From Massiliimalia sp050943535 (GTDB lineage Bacteria; Bacillota; Clostridia; Oscillospirales; Ruminococcaceae), in assembly GCA_050943535.1 (NCBI GenBank), contig JBMNPJ010000010.1:47299-111298 (forward strand): a stretch of 64,000 bases of DNA, in the 5' to 3' direction. Every line of letters begins with the position of its first letter. Positions within the stretch are counted from its first letter, which is position 1. Under the pieces are notes generated by a model. It ran no database searches. It worked only from the letters and a program-made list of their open reading frames with translations, and had not been told where the DNA came from. Positions 50,979 through 59,003 of the stretch are shown piece by piece. The translations under genes and the position numbers were made by a program.

Positions 50979-51440
50979 TTAACTTTTAAAAATTTCTTTA
51001 AGGTGTTTTCGGCAGCGAGATAGTCTAGAACGGACAGTACCCGGAGGGATATTCATCATTTCAGAAATTTCCACAGCCGTGTAACCATCCAAATACCGAA
51101 GCTGAAATAATGTCCGATCTTCTGGGCTGATACTTTGCAGAATAATTGCGTTTTCAATCTCCTGTAGTCCCTGTTTTGCCTCATTTTCCAATTCAAAATT
51201 CTGGGTATATTGGTTTTCTAAAGCCGATCGCCGATACCAATCAAAAAACAGATTTTTAAAGGTACGGTATAACCAAGCACGCTGTTGGCTGGGGGACAAA
51301 TCCGATACAATTTTATAATTTATCATTGCACGTATGAAAGTTTCCTGAACCAGATCTTCGGTGAGTTCTTTGCTGCCGATCATTTTGGTACCGTATGTGA
51401 TTAATTCCGAAAAATATGCTTCATAGAGTTCTTCCCACAA
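50979..51440 (-). CDS. ECF-type RNA polymerase sigma factor
   Basis: A 153-residue sigma-70 family protein with region 2 (LYEAYFSELITYGTKMIGSKELTEDLVQETFIRAMINY) and region 4 (RTLFQLRYLDGYTAVEISEMMNIPPGTVRSRLSRCRKHL). I choose TTG 51440, eight bases after GGGAGG; a longer frame to 51503 adds 21 residues coded through that site. No anti-sigma factor gene follows; the only downstream partner is the 407-residue protein. A possible self-type promoter, AAC-17-CGT at 51490-51468 on the minus strand, is weak. Confidence 0.85.
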   Translation of the reverse strand: MWEELYEAYFSELITYGTKMIGSKELTEDLVQETFIRAMINYKIVSDLSPSQQRAWLYRTFKNLFFDWYRRSALENQYTQNFELENEAKQGLQEIENAIILQSISPEDRTLFQLRYLDGYTAVEISEMMNIPPGTVRSRLSRCRKHLKEIFKS

Positions 51441-51617
51441 AGGTTTCGCCTCCCTTCTGTTATGATAACGAACATCACAAGGAAAATGTTGCAGAGAATG
51501 CAAAAAATAGTTTTAATATTTGGATCTGTATGTGAATTTAGAGGTTGTCTGAATGAGTGTGGCGAGGTGTTGTTTGAAATGATAATGAAATGAAAGTGCC
51601 TTTTTGGGAAAGCATCT

Positions 51618-51660
51618 GAAAAAGGGAACGATGTGACAAAAGTGACATCGTTCCCTTTCC
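51618..51660 (-). terminator. Terminator of the HAD-GNAT gene
   Basis: AAAGGGAACGATGT (51621-51634) and ACATCGTTCCCTTT (51645-51658) form a 14-bp stem; on the minus strand TTTTTC follows. The rest of the 270-base gap up to the sigma gene shows no gene. Confidence 0.85.
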
Positions 51661-51712
51661 TAAAGTGTATCTCAGTATCGGAAAATAAAGTTTTGCCTGT
51701 TTGAAATAAAAA

Positions 51713-52828
51713 TTACAAAACTTCTTTTTCCATTACATAGTCATCCATAACAAATCCGTTGCCAATAGACGCCACCTGTGCTTTGACTACTGTAAAGCCT
51801 ACATTCTTATATACCTGAATCGTGTTGGCGTTGTCTTTGTTTACTGTAAGCCAAATTTTAGATAATCCCCGTTCCTTACAGTATTGGCACAAAAAGTCAA
51901 ATGCCTGGCTGGCAAGCCTTCTGCCCCGATATGCCCGTTTTAAATAGAGTTTGCTTAAAAACAGCCGGTCAGCTTCGGGATGAATGCCCACATATCCTAC
52001 ATTTTCTCCATTGTAATGGAAGAAGTAATACTCATATCCGTCCTGCTGGATCTGTCGGGTTAAGGCCGGGTAAGACTGGAATTGTTCCAGCATATAGTCT
52101 ACCTGGGCCTGACCGATAATGGGAACAAAGTGCTGGTTCCAGATTTCATGAGCTAAAGCTGCCAGTTCTTCCCGCTGTTCCTGTGTGGTAACTGGCAGAA
52201 ATTCCAGAGTATTTTCGGTGCGCACAGGGATCCCCTGAGCCGCCAAAGCCAAGCGCAGCTTTTCCATGTTTCCGTCATATTGATAGGCCGGCATGCCTGC
52301 GGCAATGCTTCCCTGAACATTGGCTTCCATATCGTCGATAAAGAAACATTCTTCCGGGTTTAACTGGAAGGTTTCAAACAGCTTTTCATAAATTTCCCTC
52401 TGGGGTTTCAGTAACAGCACATCTGCGGAAATCAGTTTTCCGTCAAAATACCGGAATGCTTCCACTTTTTGCTCATATTCATGAAACCGCACACTGGCGT
52501 TGGAAAGCAGATAAATGCCGTATCCCAGTTCTTTTAGTTCCCGCACCAGCTGAAGACTTTCCTGCAAGGGCAGCATATAGTCCTGCCAACGTTCCAGAAT
52601 TTGAACAGCGGCGGAATGCAGCCGTTGAGGCAGCCGAGACAGTATTTGCTGCTGTGCCTGTTCGTAAGTAATGGTGCCTTGATCCAGCTGCTGCCATTCT
52701 TTGCTTTCCTGAATTTCCCGGCGCAGAACCGGAATGTCGTTTGCTTCAGGAGCATAGACCTGTAAAACCAACATGGGATCGTAGGTTAAGATGACGTTGC
52801 CCATATCAAAAATAATGTTTTTTATCAT
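51713..52828 (-). CDS. HAD hydrolase-GNAT acetyltransferase fusion protein
   Basis: A 371-residue two-domain protein. Residues 1-200 are HAD class IA (nucleophile Asp8 in IIFDMGNVIL, motif II LLSNAS, motif III Lys in LLLKPQREIY, motif IV FIDDMEANV); the DxG start matches YihX-like sugar phosphatases. Residues 210-371 are a GNAT domain, with VGIHPEADRLFLSKLYLKRAYRGRRLASQAFDF and the KNVGFTVVKA end. I choose ATG 52828, with GGGGGG seven bases upstream; 26 more residues of the longer frame lie over the promoter side. Substrates of both halves are unknown. Confidence 0.87.
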   Translation of the reverse strand: MIKNIIFDMGNVILTYDPMLVLQVYAPEANDIPVLRREIQESKEWQQLDQGTITYEQAQQQILSRLPQRLHSAAVQILERWQDYMLPLQESLQLVRELKELGYGIYLLSNASVRFHEYEQKVEAFRYFDGKLISADVLLLKPQREIYEKLFETFQLNPEECFFIDDMEANVQGSIAAGMPAYQYDGNMEKLRLALAAQGIPVRTENTLEFLPVTTQEQREELAALAHEIWNQHFVPIIGQAQVDYMLEQFQSYPALTRQIQQDGYEYYFFHYNGENVGYVGIHPEADRLFLSKLYLKRAYRGRRLASQAFDFLCQYCKERGLSKIWLTVNKDNANTIQVYKNVGFTVVKAQVASIGNGFVMDDYVMEKEVL

Positions 52829-52877
52829 AAAAAATCCCCCCAATAAAAACAAGTAAAACAAATGAAAACCCAATGTT

Positions 52878-52906
52878 ATTATACCGCTTTTTGCATTTTG
52901 GAGCAA
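52878..52906 (-). promoter_or_regulatory. Promoter of the HAD-GNAT gene
   Basis: Minus-strand TTGCTC (52906-52901) and TATAAT (52883-52878), 17 bases apart, about 50 bases before the start codon. The following 170 bases toward rplM are A-rich and show no gene. Confidence 0.7.
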
Positions 52907-53074
52907 TCTGTTTTTTCAATCATCCTAGAATTCAGAAAGAAATACCGCCTTTTTTGTGCAGAGAGACAAAAACGCAAAAATGAAATGAACTTTAAGAAAC
53001 AGAGAGAAACAAAGCAAAATAAAGAGAAATCGAGAGTTTGAGTGATATATATTAAAATAAAGCGAAAATAGCGG

Positions 53075-53103
53075 TTGAATTTGTAGTTGCATATGAGTAT
53101 AAT
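53075..53103 (+). promoter_or_regulatory. Promoter of rplM-rpsI
   Basis: TTGAAT (53075-53080) and TATAAT (53098-53103), 17 bases apart. The leader is about 75 nt; I cannot place it in the known L13 leader family. Confidence 0.8.
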
Positions 53104-53184
53104 AAATAGGCAACTGAAAAAGAGAGTATCTGTTAAGAGGAAACTCAATTTCGAAAATAGAATGAAAATTGGAGGAAAGAGAAT

Positions 53185-53613
53185 ATGTCTACTACTATGC
53201 CAAAGGCTGAAACTATGAGCCGTAAATGGTATGTGATTGACGCAGAAGGCCAGTCTCTGGGTCGTGTAGCTGCAAAAGCTGCTCACGTTCTGCGCGGCAA
53301 ACACAAAACAACCTTCGCTCCGCACTGCGACTGCGGCGATCATGTGATCATCATCAACTGCGCAAAAGCAGTTTTGACCGGTAAAAAACTGGAAAACAAA
53401 TTCTACCGCTGGCACACCGGCTGGATCGGCGGCCTGAAAGAAATCAGCTACGGTCATTTGATGGAAACCAACCCAGAAAAAGCAATGATGCTGGCTGTTA
53501 AAGGGATGCTTCCTGCAACAACTCAGGGAAGAACACAGCTGCGTCGTCTGAGAGTATATGCAGGCGCTCAGCATGACAATGCAGCTCAGAAACCTGAAGC
53601 TTACACATTATAA
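53185..53613 (+). CDS. rplM: 50S ribosomal protein L13
   Basis: 142 residues with RKWYVIDAEGQSLGRVAAKAAHVLRGKHK and VKGMLPATTQGRTQLRRLRVYAGAQHDNAAQKP. L13 is an early 50S assembly protein. TTGGAGG lies nine bases before the ATG. Confidence 0.97.
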   Translation: MSTTMPKAETMSRKWYVIDAEGQSLGRVAAKAAHVLRGKHKTTFAPHCDCGDHVIIINCAKAVLTGKKLENKFYRWHTGWIGGLKEISYGHLMETNPEKAMMLAVKGMLPATTQGRTQLRRLRVYAGAQHDNAAQKPEAYTL

Positions 53614-53631
53614 GAAGGAGGCTAACTTACT

Positions 53632-54030
53632 ATGTACGATTCTAAACCATATTTTTACGGAACCGGCAGAAGAAAAAGCTCTGTTGCTAGAGTAAGAGTA
53701 TATGCTGGTACTGGTTCTATCATCATCAACGGCAGAAGCATTGATGAATACTTCGGTCTGGAAACCCTGAAACTGCTGGTTCGTCAGCCACTGGTTCTGA
53801 CTGAAACAACTGACAAATTTGATATTGTTTGTAACGTAACCGGCGGCGGTGTTACCGGACAGGCTGGCGCTATCCGCCATGGTCTTTCCAGAGCTTTGCT
53901 GCAGTACAACGAAGAAATGCGTCCAGTACTGAAAAAAGCTGGCTTCCTGACCCGTGACCCAAGAATGAAAGAACGTAAGAAATACGGCCTCAAGGCAGCC
54001 CGTCGCGCTCCCCAGTTCAGCAAGCGCTAA
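53632..54030 (+). CDS. rpsI: 30S ribosomal protein S9
   Basis: 132 residues with FYGTGRRKSSVARVRVYAGTG and the C-terminal KYGLKAARRAPQFSKR tail that reaches the P-site tRNA. The last codons lie just before the integrated element; rpsI 3-prime ends are known integration sites of some Firmicute conjugative elements, and the end is intact here. Confidence 0.97.
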   Translation: MYDSKPYFYGTGRRKSSVARVRVYAGTGSIIINGRSIDEYFGLETLKLLVRQPLVLTETTDKFDIVCNVTGGGVTGQAGAIRHGLSRALLQYNEEMRPVLKKAGFLTRDPRMKERKKYGLKAARRAPQFSKR

Positions 54031-54048
54031 ACTTTTTCAAAATGTATC

Positions 54049-54085
54049 AAAAAGCCCGGAAAATCAAGGTTTTCCGGGCTTTTCC
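54049..54085 (+). terminator. Terminator of rplM-rpsI
   Basis: AAAAGCCCGGAAAA and TTTTCCGGGCTTTT pair around a 6-nt loop, followed by CCTTTT. Confidence 0.92.
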
Positions 54086-54092
54086 TTTTGGC

Positions 54093-54312
54093 ATGGTTTG
54101 ATAAAGTTTGATGTAACAAGACCCGTTTTCACCCAATTTTTAGTGGTTACCAAGTGGATAACCGGCAAAAAACAGGCCAAAAAGAGGGCCAAGTGGTTAC
54201 CAAATAGGATAACCGAAGGCCGTTTTTTGCCCTTTGGAGAGGTGGCTTTTCCCTCTCCTTTATCGACCATTTTCATCTGATTAGTTTGAGATAATTTGAC
54301 CTAATTTGAATA
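54093..54312. repeat. Phased short repeats at the element end
   Basis: TTTGA occurs at 54097, 54107, 54285, 54295 and 54305, in two groups with exact 10-bp steps. Between them AGTGGTTACCAA followed after 3-5 bases by GGATAACCG occurs at 54142-54164 and 54192-54215, 50 bp apart; each copy is itself an inverted repeat GGTTA...TAACC. The minus strand of the first copy includes TTATCCACT, one mismatch from a DnaA box. No ORF is credible in 54031-54482. Confidence 0.65.
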
Positions 54313-54334
54313 CAACAGAATAAATCTAATCGCC

Positions 54335-54366
54335 AAGCGCTCAGTATTTTCTACTGGGCGCTTTTT
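54335..54366 (+). terminator. First of two tandem terminators before parA
   Basis: AAGCGCTCAGTA and TACTGGGCGCTT pair with one G-U and a 5-nt loop, followed by TTT. Confidence 0.8.
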
Positions 54367-54401
54367 GCGTTTCCGGGGAATTTCATTCCGGGATAAGTAA
54401 A

Positions 54402-54438
54402 GGCCGTCACTTTTAATTTTTGAAGTGGCGGCTTTTTC
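54402..54438 (+). terminator. Second of two tandem terminators before parA
   Basis: GGCCGTCACTT and AAGTGGCGGCTTTTT pair with one G-U and a 9-nt loop. Together with the previous one it shields parA from host transcription out of rpsI. Confidence 0.75.
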
Positions 54439-54482
54439 TATTTCCAGAAGCCATAGAACAATTCAGAAATGAGGTGAAGTCA

Positions 54483-55304
54483 TTGAACACGCAAATCATC
54501 GCCATCGCCAACCAGAAAGGCGGCGTTGGCAAGACAACCACCTGCGCGAACTTGGGGATCGGGCTGGCGCAGGCCGGGAAGAAAGTGCTGCTGATTGACG
54601 GGGACCCGCAAGGCAGCCTGACCATCAGCCTGGGCCATCCCCAGCCGGACAAGCTGCCTTTTACCCTGTCCGACGCTATGGGCCGTATTCTGATGGATGA
54701 GCCAATCAAGCCCGGTGAGGGTATCCTGCACCACCCGGAAGGCGTTGACCTGATGCCTGCTGACATTCAGCTCTCCGGCATGGAGGTCTCCCTGGTGAAT
54801 GCCATGAGCCGTGAGACCATCTTGCGGCAATACCTGGACACGCTCAAGGGACAGTATTCCCATATCCTGATTGACTGCCAGCCTTCCCTGGGTATGCTTA
54901 CGGTCAACGCACTGGCAGCCGCCAACAGGATCATAATCCCCGTCCAGGCGGAATATCTACCCGCCAAGGGCCTGGAACAGCTGCTCCAGACGGTCAATAA
55001 GGTGAAGCGGCAAATCAATCCCAAACTCCAGATCGACGGCATACTGCTGACGATGGTGGACAACCGCACCAACTTTGCCAAGGAGATCGCCGCCCTGCTG
55101 CGGGAGACCTACGGAAGCAAAATCAAGGTGTTCGGCACCGAGATTCCCCATTCCGTCCGGGCAAAGGAAATCAGCGCCGAGGGCAAGAGCATCTTTGCCC
55201 ATGACCCCAACGGCAAGGTGGCCGAGGGGTACAAAAATCTGACCCAGGAGGTGATGAAACTTGAAAAGCAGCGCGAAAAAAGTAGAGCTGGCCTCGGTAG
55301 ATGA
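54483..55304 (+). CDS. parA: ParA family partition ATPase
   Basis: A 273-residue ATPase with deviant Walker A QKGGVGKTTTCANLG (about residues 10-24), motif DGDPQGSLT and IDCQPSLGMLTVNAL. It should position or stabilise the excised circular element together with ParB. TTG start at 54483, with GAGGTGA five bases upstream; a longer frame to 54420 runs through the terminator. GC-richer third positions than the preceding host genes mark the foreign segment. Its end overlaps parB by 44 bases. Confidence 0.93.
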   Translation: MNTQIIAIANQKGGVGKTTTCANLGIGLAQAGKKVLLIDGDPQGSLTISLGHPQPDKLPFTLSDAMGRILMDEPIKPGEGILHHPEGVDLMPADIQLSGMEVSLVNAMSRETILRQYLDTLKGQYSHILIDCQPSLGMLTVNALAAANRIIIPVQAEYLPAKGLEQLLQTVNKVKRQINPKLQIDGILLTMVDNRTNFAKEIAALLRETYGSKIKVFGTEIPHSVRAKEISAEGKSIFAHDPNGKVAEGYKNLTQEVMKLEKQREKSRAGLGR

Positions 55305-56187
55305 TCTGTTCTCCACTGAAGAAGGCCGTCAGGATGCCAAGCTGGAGAAGATACAGGAAATCCCGTTGTCTGAGCTGCATCCTTTCAAGAACCACCCCTT
55401 CAAAGTCAAGGATGACGAGGCCATGATGGAGACCGCCGACAGTGTTCGGCAGTATGGTGTTCTGGTTCCGGCGATTGCCCGACCGGACCCGGAGGGCGGA
55501 TATGAGCTGGTAGCCGGACACAGGCGACACAGGGCCAGTGAGCTGGCTGAGAAAGAGACTATGCCGGTCATCGTCCGAGACCTGGACGATGATGCCGCCA
55601 CCATCATCATGGTGGACAGCAACTTGCAGCGGGAAAGCCTGCTCCCCAGCGAGAGGGCTTTTGCTTACAAGATGAAGCTGGAGGCCGTCAAGCACCAAGG
55701 GGCCAGAACGGATTTAACTTCGGCCCAAGTTGGGCCGAAGTTGACTGCGGCAGAAAAAATCGCAGAGAACAGCCCGGATAGCAAGTCACAGATTAAGCGA
55801 TATATCCGCCTGACGGAGCTGATTCCCGAACTGCTGGATATGGTCGATGAACGGAAAATCGCTCTCAATCCGGCTTATGAGCTGTCTTTCCTCAAAAAAG
55901 AGGAACAGAGGGATTTGCTGGACGCGATGGAAAGTGAACAGGCTACCCCCTCTCTCTCCCAGGCCCAGCGGCTCAAGAAATACAGCCAGGAGGGACACCT
56001 AACCCTCGATATGATGCGCGTCATCATGGGCGAAGAAAAGAAAAGCGATCTGGACCGGGTAACTTTCACTTCTGACACCCTGCGAAAGTATTTTCCCAAG
56101 AGCTACACGCCCCAGCGGATGCAGGAAACCATTATCAAACTGCTGGAGGCGTGGCAGAAGAAGCGCCAGAGAGACCAGGAACGATGA
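55261..56187 (+). CDS. parB: ParB/Spo0J family partition protein
   Basis: A 308-residue protein with the N-terminal CTPase fold IPLSELHPFKNHPFKV, the ADSVRQYGVLVPAIARP region and the box II GHRRHRASELA (about residues 85-95), followed by a helix-turn-helix. TTG start at 55261 with GGAGGTGA upstream, inside parA. It should bind parS-like sites; the GGTTA...TAACC repeats at 54142-54215 are a candidate, by inference only. Confidence 0.92.
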   Translation: MKSSAKKVELASVDDLFSTEEGRQDAKLEKIQEIPLSELHPFKNHPFKVKDDEAMMETADSVRQYGVLVPAIARPDPEGGYELVAGHRRHRASELAEKETMPVIVRDLDDDAATIIMVDSNLQRESLLPSERAFAYKMKLEAVKHQGARTDLTSAQVGPKLTAAEKIAENSPDSKSQIKRYIRLTELIPELLDMVDERKIALNPAYELSFLKKEEQRDLLDAMESEQATPSLSQAQRLKKYSQEGHLTLDMMRVIMGEEKKSDLDRVTFTSDTLRKYFPKSYTPQRMQETIIKLLEAWQKKRQRDQER

Positions 56188-56199
56188 AAGGAGCCGCCT

Positions 56200-56475
56200 A
56201 TGAGGGATATTTCAGCCCGTGAGCTGAAAGGACACAATATTTTAGCCGTAGAGCGTTTTCAAGATAACACCCGCTGGATGATCGAGTTTTCCGTTCAGCG
56301 CCCTTGTTCCTACGGCAACCCCGGCGATGAAATGCGGCTGTTTCTCACGGAGGACGGGTATCAGGCCGCCCTTCACAGCCAGAAGCGCCGGGAAATCAAA
56401 ATCAAGCGGTATGCCCGTGTGATCGAGGGCCATGTTCTCGACTTCAAACCGGACAAGCGCCGCCGCCACCCGTAA
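56200..56475 (+). CDS. Small conserved-looking element protein, unknown function
   Basis: A 91-residue basic protein not recognised by me, with RELKGHNILAVERFQDNTRW and a very basic tail (KIKRYARVIEGHVLDFKPDKRRRHP). AAAGGAG precedes the ATG and it lies 12 bases after parB, so it is expressed with the partition genes. Confidence 0.75.
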   Translation: MRDISARELKGHNILAVERFQDNTRWMIEFSVQRPCSYGNPGDEMRLFLTEDGYQAALHSQKRREIKIKRYARVIEGHVLDFKPDKRRRHP

Positions 56476-56508
56476 ACTCATCATCACTACGAAAGGAAAG
56501 GAATGAAT

Positions 56509-56694
56509 ATGTGTACTGTCCAGAGCATCAAAGATGCCATCTGGGAAAGTTGTCAGTCCCAGTATGATATGGAATCCACCGACATTGACCGGGTTTTGCA
56601 GACCCTCCCGTTTTCGGAGCATGAACCGATGTTCAGTCATCCGCCGAAGTACAAGCGTCCCTACCGGCCCTGGCAGAACAACAAAAACAGCTGA
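56509..56694 (+). CDS. Small element protein, unknown function
   Basis: A 61-residue protein (63 if the ATG at 56503 is used), starting CTVQSIKDAIWESCQSQYD and ending in a proline/basic tail YKRPYRPWQNNKNS. GAAAGGAAAGGA lies before either start. Its last bases enter the hairpin terminator at 56694-56732. Family unknown. Confidence 0.65.
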   Translation: MCTVQSIKDAIWESCQSQYDMESTDIDRVLQTLPFSEHEPMFSHPPKYKRPYRPWQNNKNS

Positions 56695-56732
56695 AAGCCA
56701 CAGTCTTTTTCACGAAAGATTGTGGCTTTTTT
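56694..56732 (+). terminator. Terminator after the parA-parB group
   Basis: AAAGCCACAGTCTT and AAGATTGTGGCTTT pair with one G-U and an 8-nt loop, followed by TTTTTC. Confidence 0.85.
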
Positions 56733-56763
56733 CATGCCCTGAAATTAGAAAGGAGTGAAGTCA

Positions 56764-57642
56764 ATGGCCGTTTTTCGCATTGAACGGACCAGAGATTATA
56801 CCGTGATGAGCAATCATCACTTGCGAAACCATGAACTGTCCCTCAAAGCCAAGGGACTGCTTTCCATGATGCTATCCCTGCCGGATGACTGGAACTATAC
56901 CACCCGTGGCCTTGCGAAAATCTGCAAGGAGGGGGTTGACGCCATCGGTAATGCGCTGCGGGAGTTGGAAACCGCCGGGTACATCGTGCGGAACCAGCTG
57001 CGGGACCGACAAGGCCGGATCAGCGACACGGAGTATGTCATCTACGAGCAGCCACAGCCGAAGAACCCGGATACGCCCCAGCCGGATACGACTTCACCAG
57101 ATACGGAAAACCCGGATATGGAGAAACCGGATACGGAAAAGCCCGCAGAATTAAATATAGAGAAACCAAATACCCAAAAACAAAATACTCATAGAGCAAG
57201 TACCGATTCCATTCCCTTCCGGGAGACAGCGGCGGTAAGACCGCCGGAACGGAAAGGAAGGGATGCGATGTCTGCCTCAGAGATGGAAAGTTATCGGGAT
57301 TTGATTCTGGAGAACATCGAGTATGACTATCTGTGCAGAGAGTTTTCGACCTACCGTGAGGACCTGGACGAGATTGTGGAGCTGATTGTGGAGACCGTTT
57401 GTGCCAAGCGTAAGACCACTCGGATCGCTGGCAGCGACTTTCCCCATGAAGTCGTGCGCTCCCGATTTTTGAAGCTGGATAGCGAGCATATCCGGTTTGT
57501 CATGGACGGTATGCAGAAAAACACCACCGAGGTCCGCAATATGAAACAGTATTTGCTTGCAGTGCTGTTCAACGCGCCCACCACCATCAGTAATCACTAC
57601 ACCGTACAAGTCAATCACGATATGAACGCAGGCGGCTGGTAA
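56764..57642 (+). CDS. RepA-like replication initiator (HTH plus DUF6017-type C-terminus)
   Basis: A 292-residue protein with an N-terminal winged helix-turn-helix of the RepA_N kind (SNHHLRNHELSLKAKGLLSMMLSLPDDWNYTTRGLAKICKEG). A linker of PDT-type repeats follows (about residues 100-135), then a DUF6017-type C-terminal domain (YRDLILENIEYDYLCREF...). It likely starts replication of the excised element. ATG 56764 has AAAGGAG eight bases upstream. The repeated linker may vary in length between relatives. Confidence 0.85.
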   Translation: MAVFRIERTRDYTVMSNHHLRNHELSLKAKGLLSMMLSLPDDWNYTTRGLAKICKEGVDAIGNALRELETAGYIVRNQLRDRQGRISDTEYVIYEQPQPKNPDTPQPDTTSPDTENPDMEKPDTEKPAELNIEKPNTQKQNTHRASTDSIPFRETAAVRPPERKGRDAMSASEMESYRDLILENIEYDYLCREFSTYREDLDEIVELIVETVCAKRKTTRIAGSDFPHEVVRSRFLKLDSEHIRFVMDGMQKNTTEVRNMKQYLLAVLFNAPTTISNHYTVQVNHDMNAGGW

Positions 57643-57676
57643 GAGCCGCCTTTTCTCATGCCAAAGGAGGCACGAC

Positions 57677-58414
57677 ATGAATCAGATGGAAATTTTCAAA
57701 AACCCGGAGTTTGGAAGTATCCGTACTTTGGAGCATGACGGCAAGGTCTTATTTTGTGGTACGGATATAGCCGCTGCGCTGGGATATACCAATCCCCGCA
57801 AGGCTGTCCGTGACCATACTAGGGGTGGAACGAAATGTTCCATCCCCACCAACAGCGGAAATCAGACCATGACATTCATCTCCGAAGGTGATGTTTACCG
57901 CCTGATTGTCCATAGCAAGCTACCCTCTGCGGAACGGTTTGAACGATGGGTGTTTGACGAGGTGCTGCCCACCATTCGCAAACACGGAGCCTACATGACC
58001 AAGGAAAAGCTGTGGGAGGTTGCCACTTCCCCGGAGGCGCTGCTGAAACTCTGCTCCGAACTGCTGGCTGAGCGGGAAGAAAATGCGGCACTGCGGGAGG
58101 AAAACGCTCTGCTGGAAAGCAAGGCCGCCTTTTATGACCTGTTCATCGACCTCAATCACAGCACCAACCTCCGCACCACCGCCAAAGAGCTGGTTGTGCC
58201 GGAGCGCCGGTTTGTCCGGTTCCTGCTGGAGCAGCGGTTCGTCTATCGCACAGCATCCGGGAATGTACTTCCCTATGCAAAGCCCTCCAACAATGGCCTG
58301 TTCTGTGTCAAAGACTACTGCAACCACGGACACATCGGTTCCTACACGCTGGTGACGCCCCAGGGCAAGCTGTATTTTGCCCAGCTGCGGGACAGTATCC
58401 TGCTGATGATATGA
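57677..58414 (+). CDS. Phage-type antirepressor (BRO-N plus KilAC)
   Basis: A 245-residue protein: BRO-N domain at residues 1-110 (EFGSIRTLEHDGKVLFCGTDIAAALGYTNPRKAV, FERWVFDEVLPTIRKHGAY), a short coiled coil (LLAEREENAALREENALLE) and a KilAC/ANT C-terminal domain from about 160. Such proteins inactivate phage-like repressors. No repressor gene is in the window, so it may act on one encoded further along the element or on an invading phage. AAAGGAGG precedes the ATG. Confidence 0.88.
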   Translation: MNQMEIFKNPEFGSIRTLEHDGKVLFCGTDIAAALGYTNPRKAVRDHTRGGTKCSIPTNSGNQTMTFISEGDVYRLIVHSKLPSAERFERWVFDEVLPTIRKHGAYMTKEKLWEVATSPEALLKLCSELLAEREENAALREENALLESKAAFYDLFIDLNHSTNLRTTAKELVVPERRFVRFLLEQRFVYRTASGNVLPYAKPSNNGLFCVKDYCNHGHIGSYTLVTPQGKLYFAQLRDSILLMI

Positions 58415-58502
58415 TGACCCGTTATCTTTTGCGGCGGCTGGTGGTCCCGCCTTAGTTTGAAGCGCCACCCCTGCAAAATCCGTGGAAAGGAGGCGATGAC
58501 CT

Positions 58503-59003
58503 ATGCAGGAGGAAGTGGAAAACAGGACTTTGACGCTGGTAGTCAGCGGAACAAAGTTTACCGGGCGGTTGTTGAAAGCTGCTATTACCAAGTACCTTGC
58601 TCACCGCAAGGAAAAGAAGCTGCAAAAGCAGAGAAGCCGTGACGCGCCTGTGAAGCCCCAGGGCAAGCAGACGGTGAAACAGCTGATCGGTCAGAACCAG
58701 GGTGTTTCCAACATCGAGATCACCGACCCCTCCATCAAGGAATTTGAGAAAATCGCCCGGAAATATGGTGTGGACTATGCGGTGAAAAAGGACCGCAGCA
58801 GTTCCCCACCCAAGTACCTGATTTTTTTCAAAGGCCGGGATGCGGATGCCCTGACAGCTGCCTTTACCGAATATACCGGCAAAAAGGTAAGAAAGGCAGA
58901 GAAATCCGAGCGCCCGTCCGTGCTGGCAAAGCTGAGCCAGTTCAAAGAGTTGGTGAAGCACGCCGTCGTGGATCGGAACAAGCGAAAGGAGCTGGAACGA
59001 TGA
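58503..59003 (+). CDS. PcfB family conjugation protein
   Basis: A 166-residue protein of the PcfB (DUF3801) type: QEEVENRTLTLVVSGTKFTGRLLKAAI at the start and FKGRDADALTAAFTEYTGK near residue 120. Family members accompany the VirD4 coupling protein in Gram-positive conjugative elements. AAAGGAGG lies ten bases upstream; the stop overlaps the virD4 start (ATGA). Confidence 0.88.
   Translation: MQEEVENRTLTLVVSGTKFTGRLLKAAITKYLAHRKEKKLQKQRSRDAPVKPQGKQTVKQLIGQNQGVSNIEITDPSIKEFEKIARKYGVDYAVKKDRSSSPPKYLIFFKGRDADALTAAFTEYTGKKVRKAEKSERPSVLAKLSQFKELVKHAVVDRNKRKELER

Noticed and set aside
54031..54482. Integrase gene or full att site at the element end
   Set aside because: No recombinase coding sequence is present in the window, and only one end of the element is visible, so the attachment site cannot be defined.
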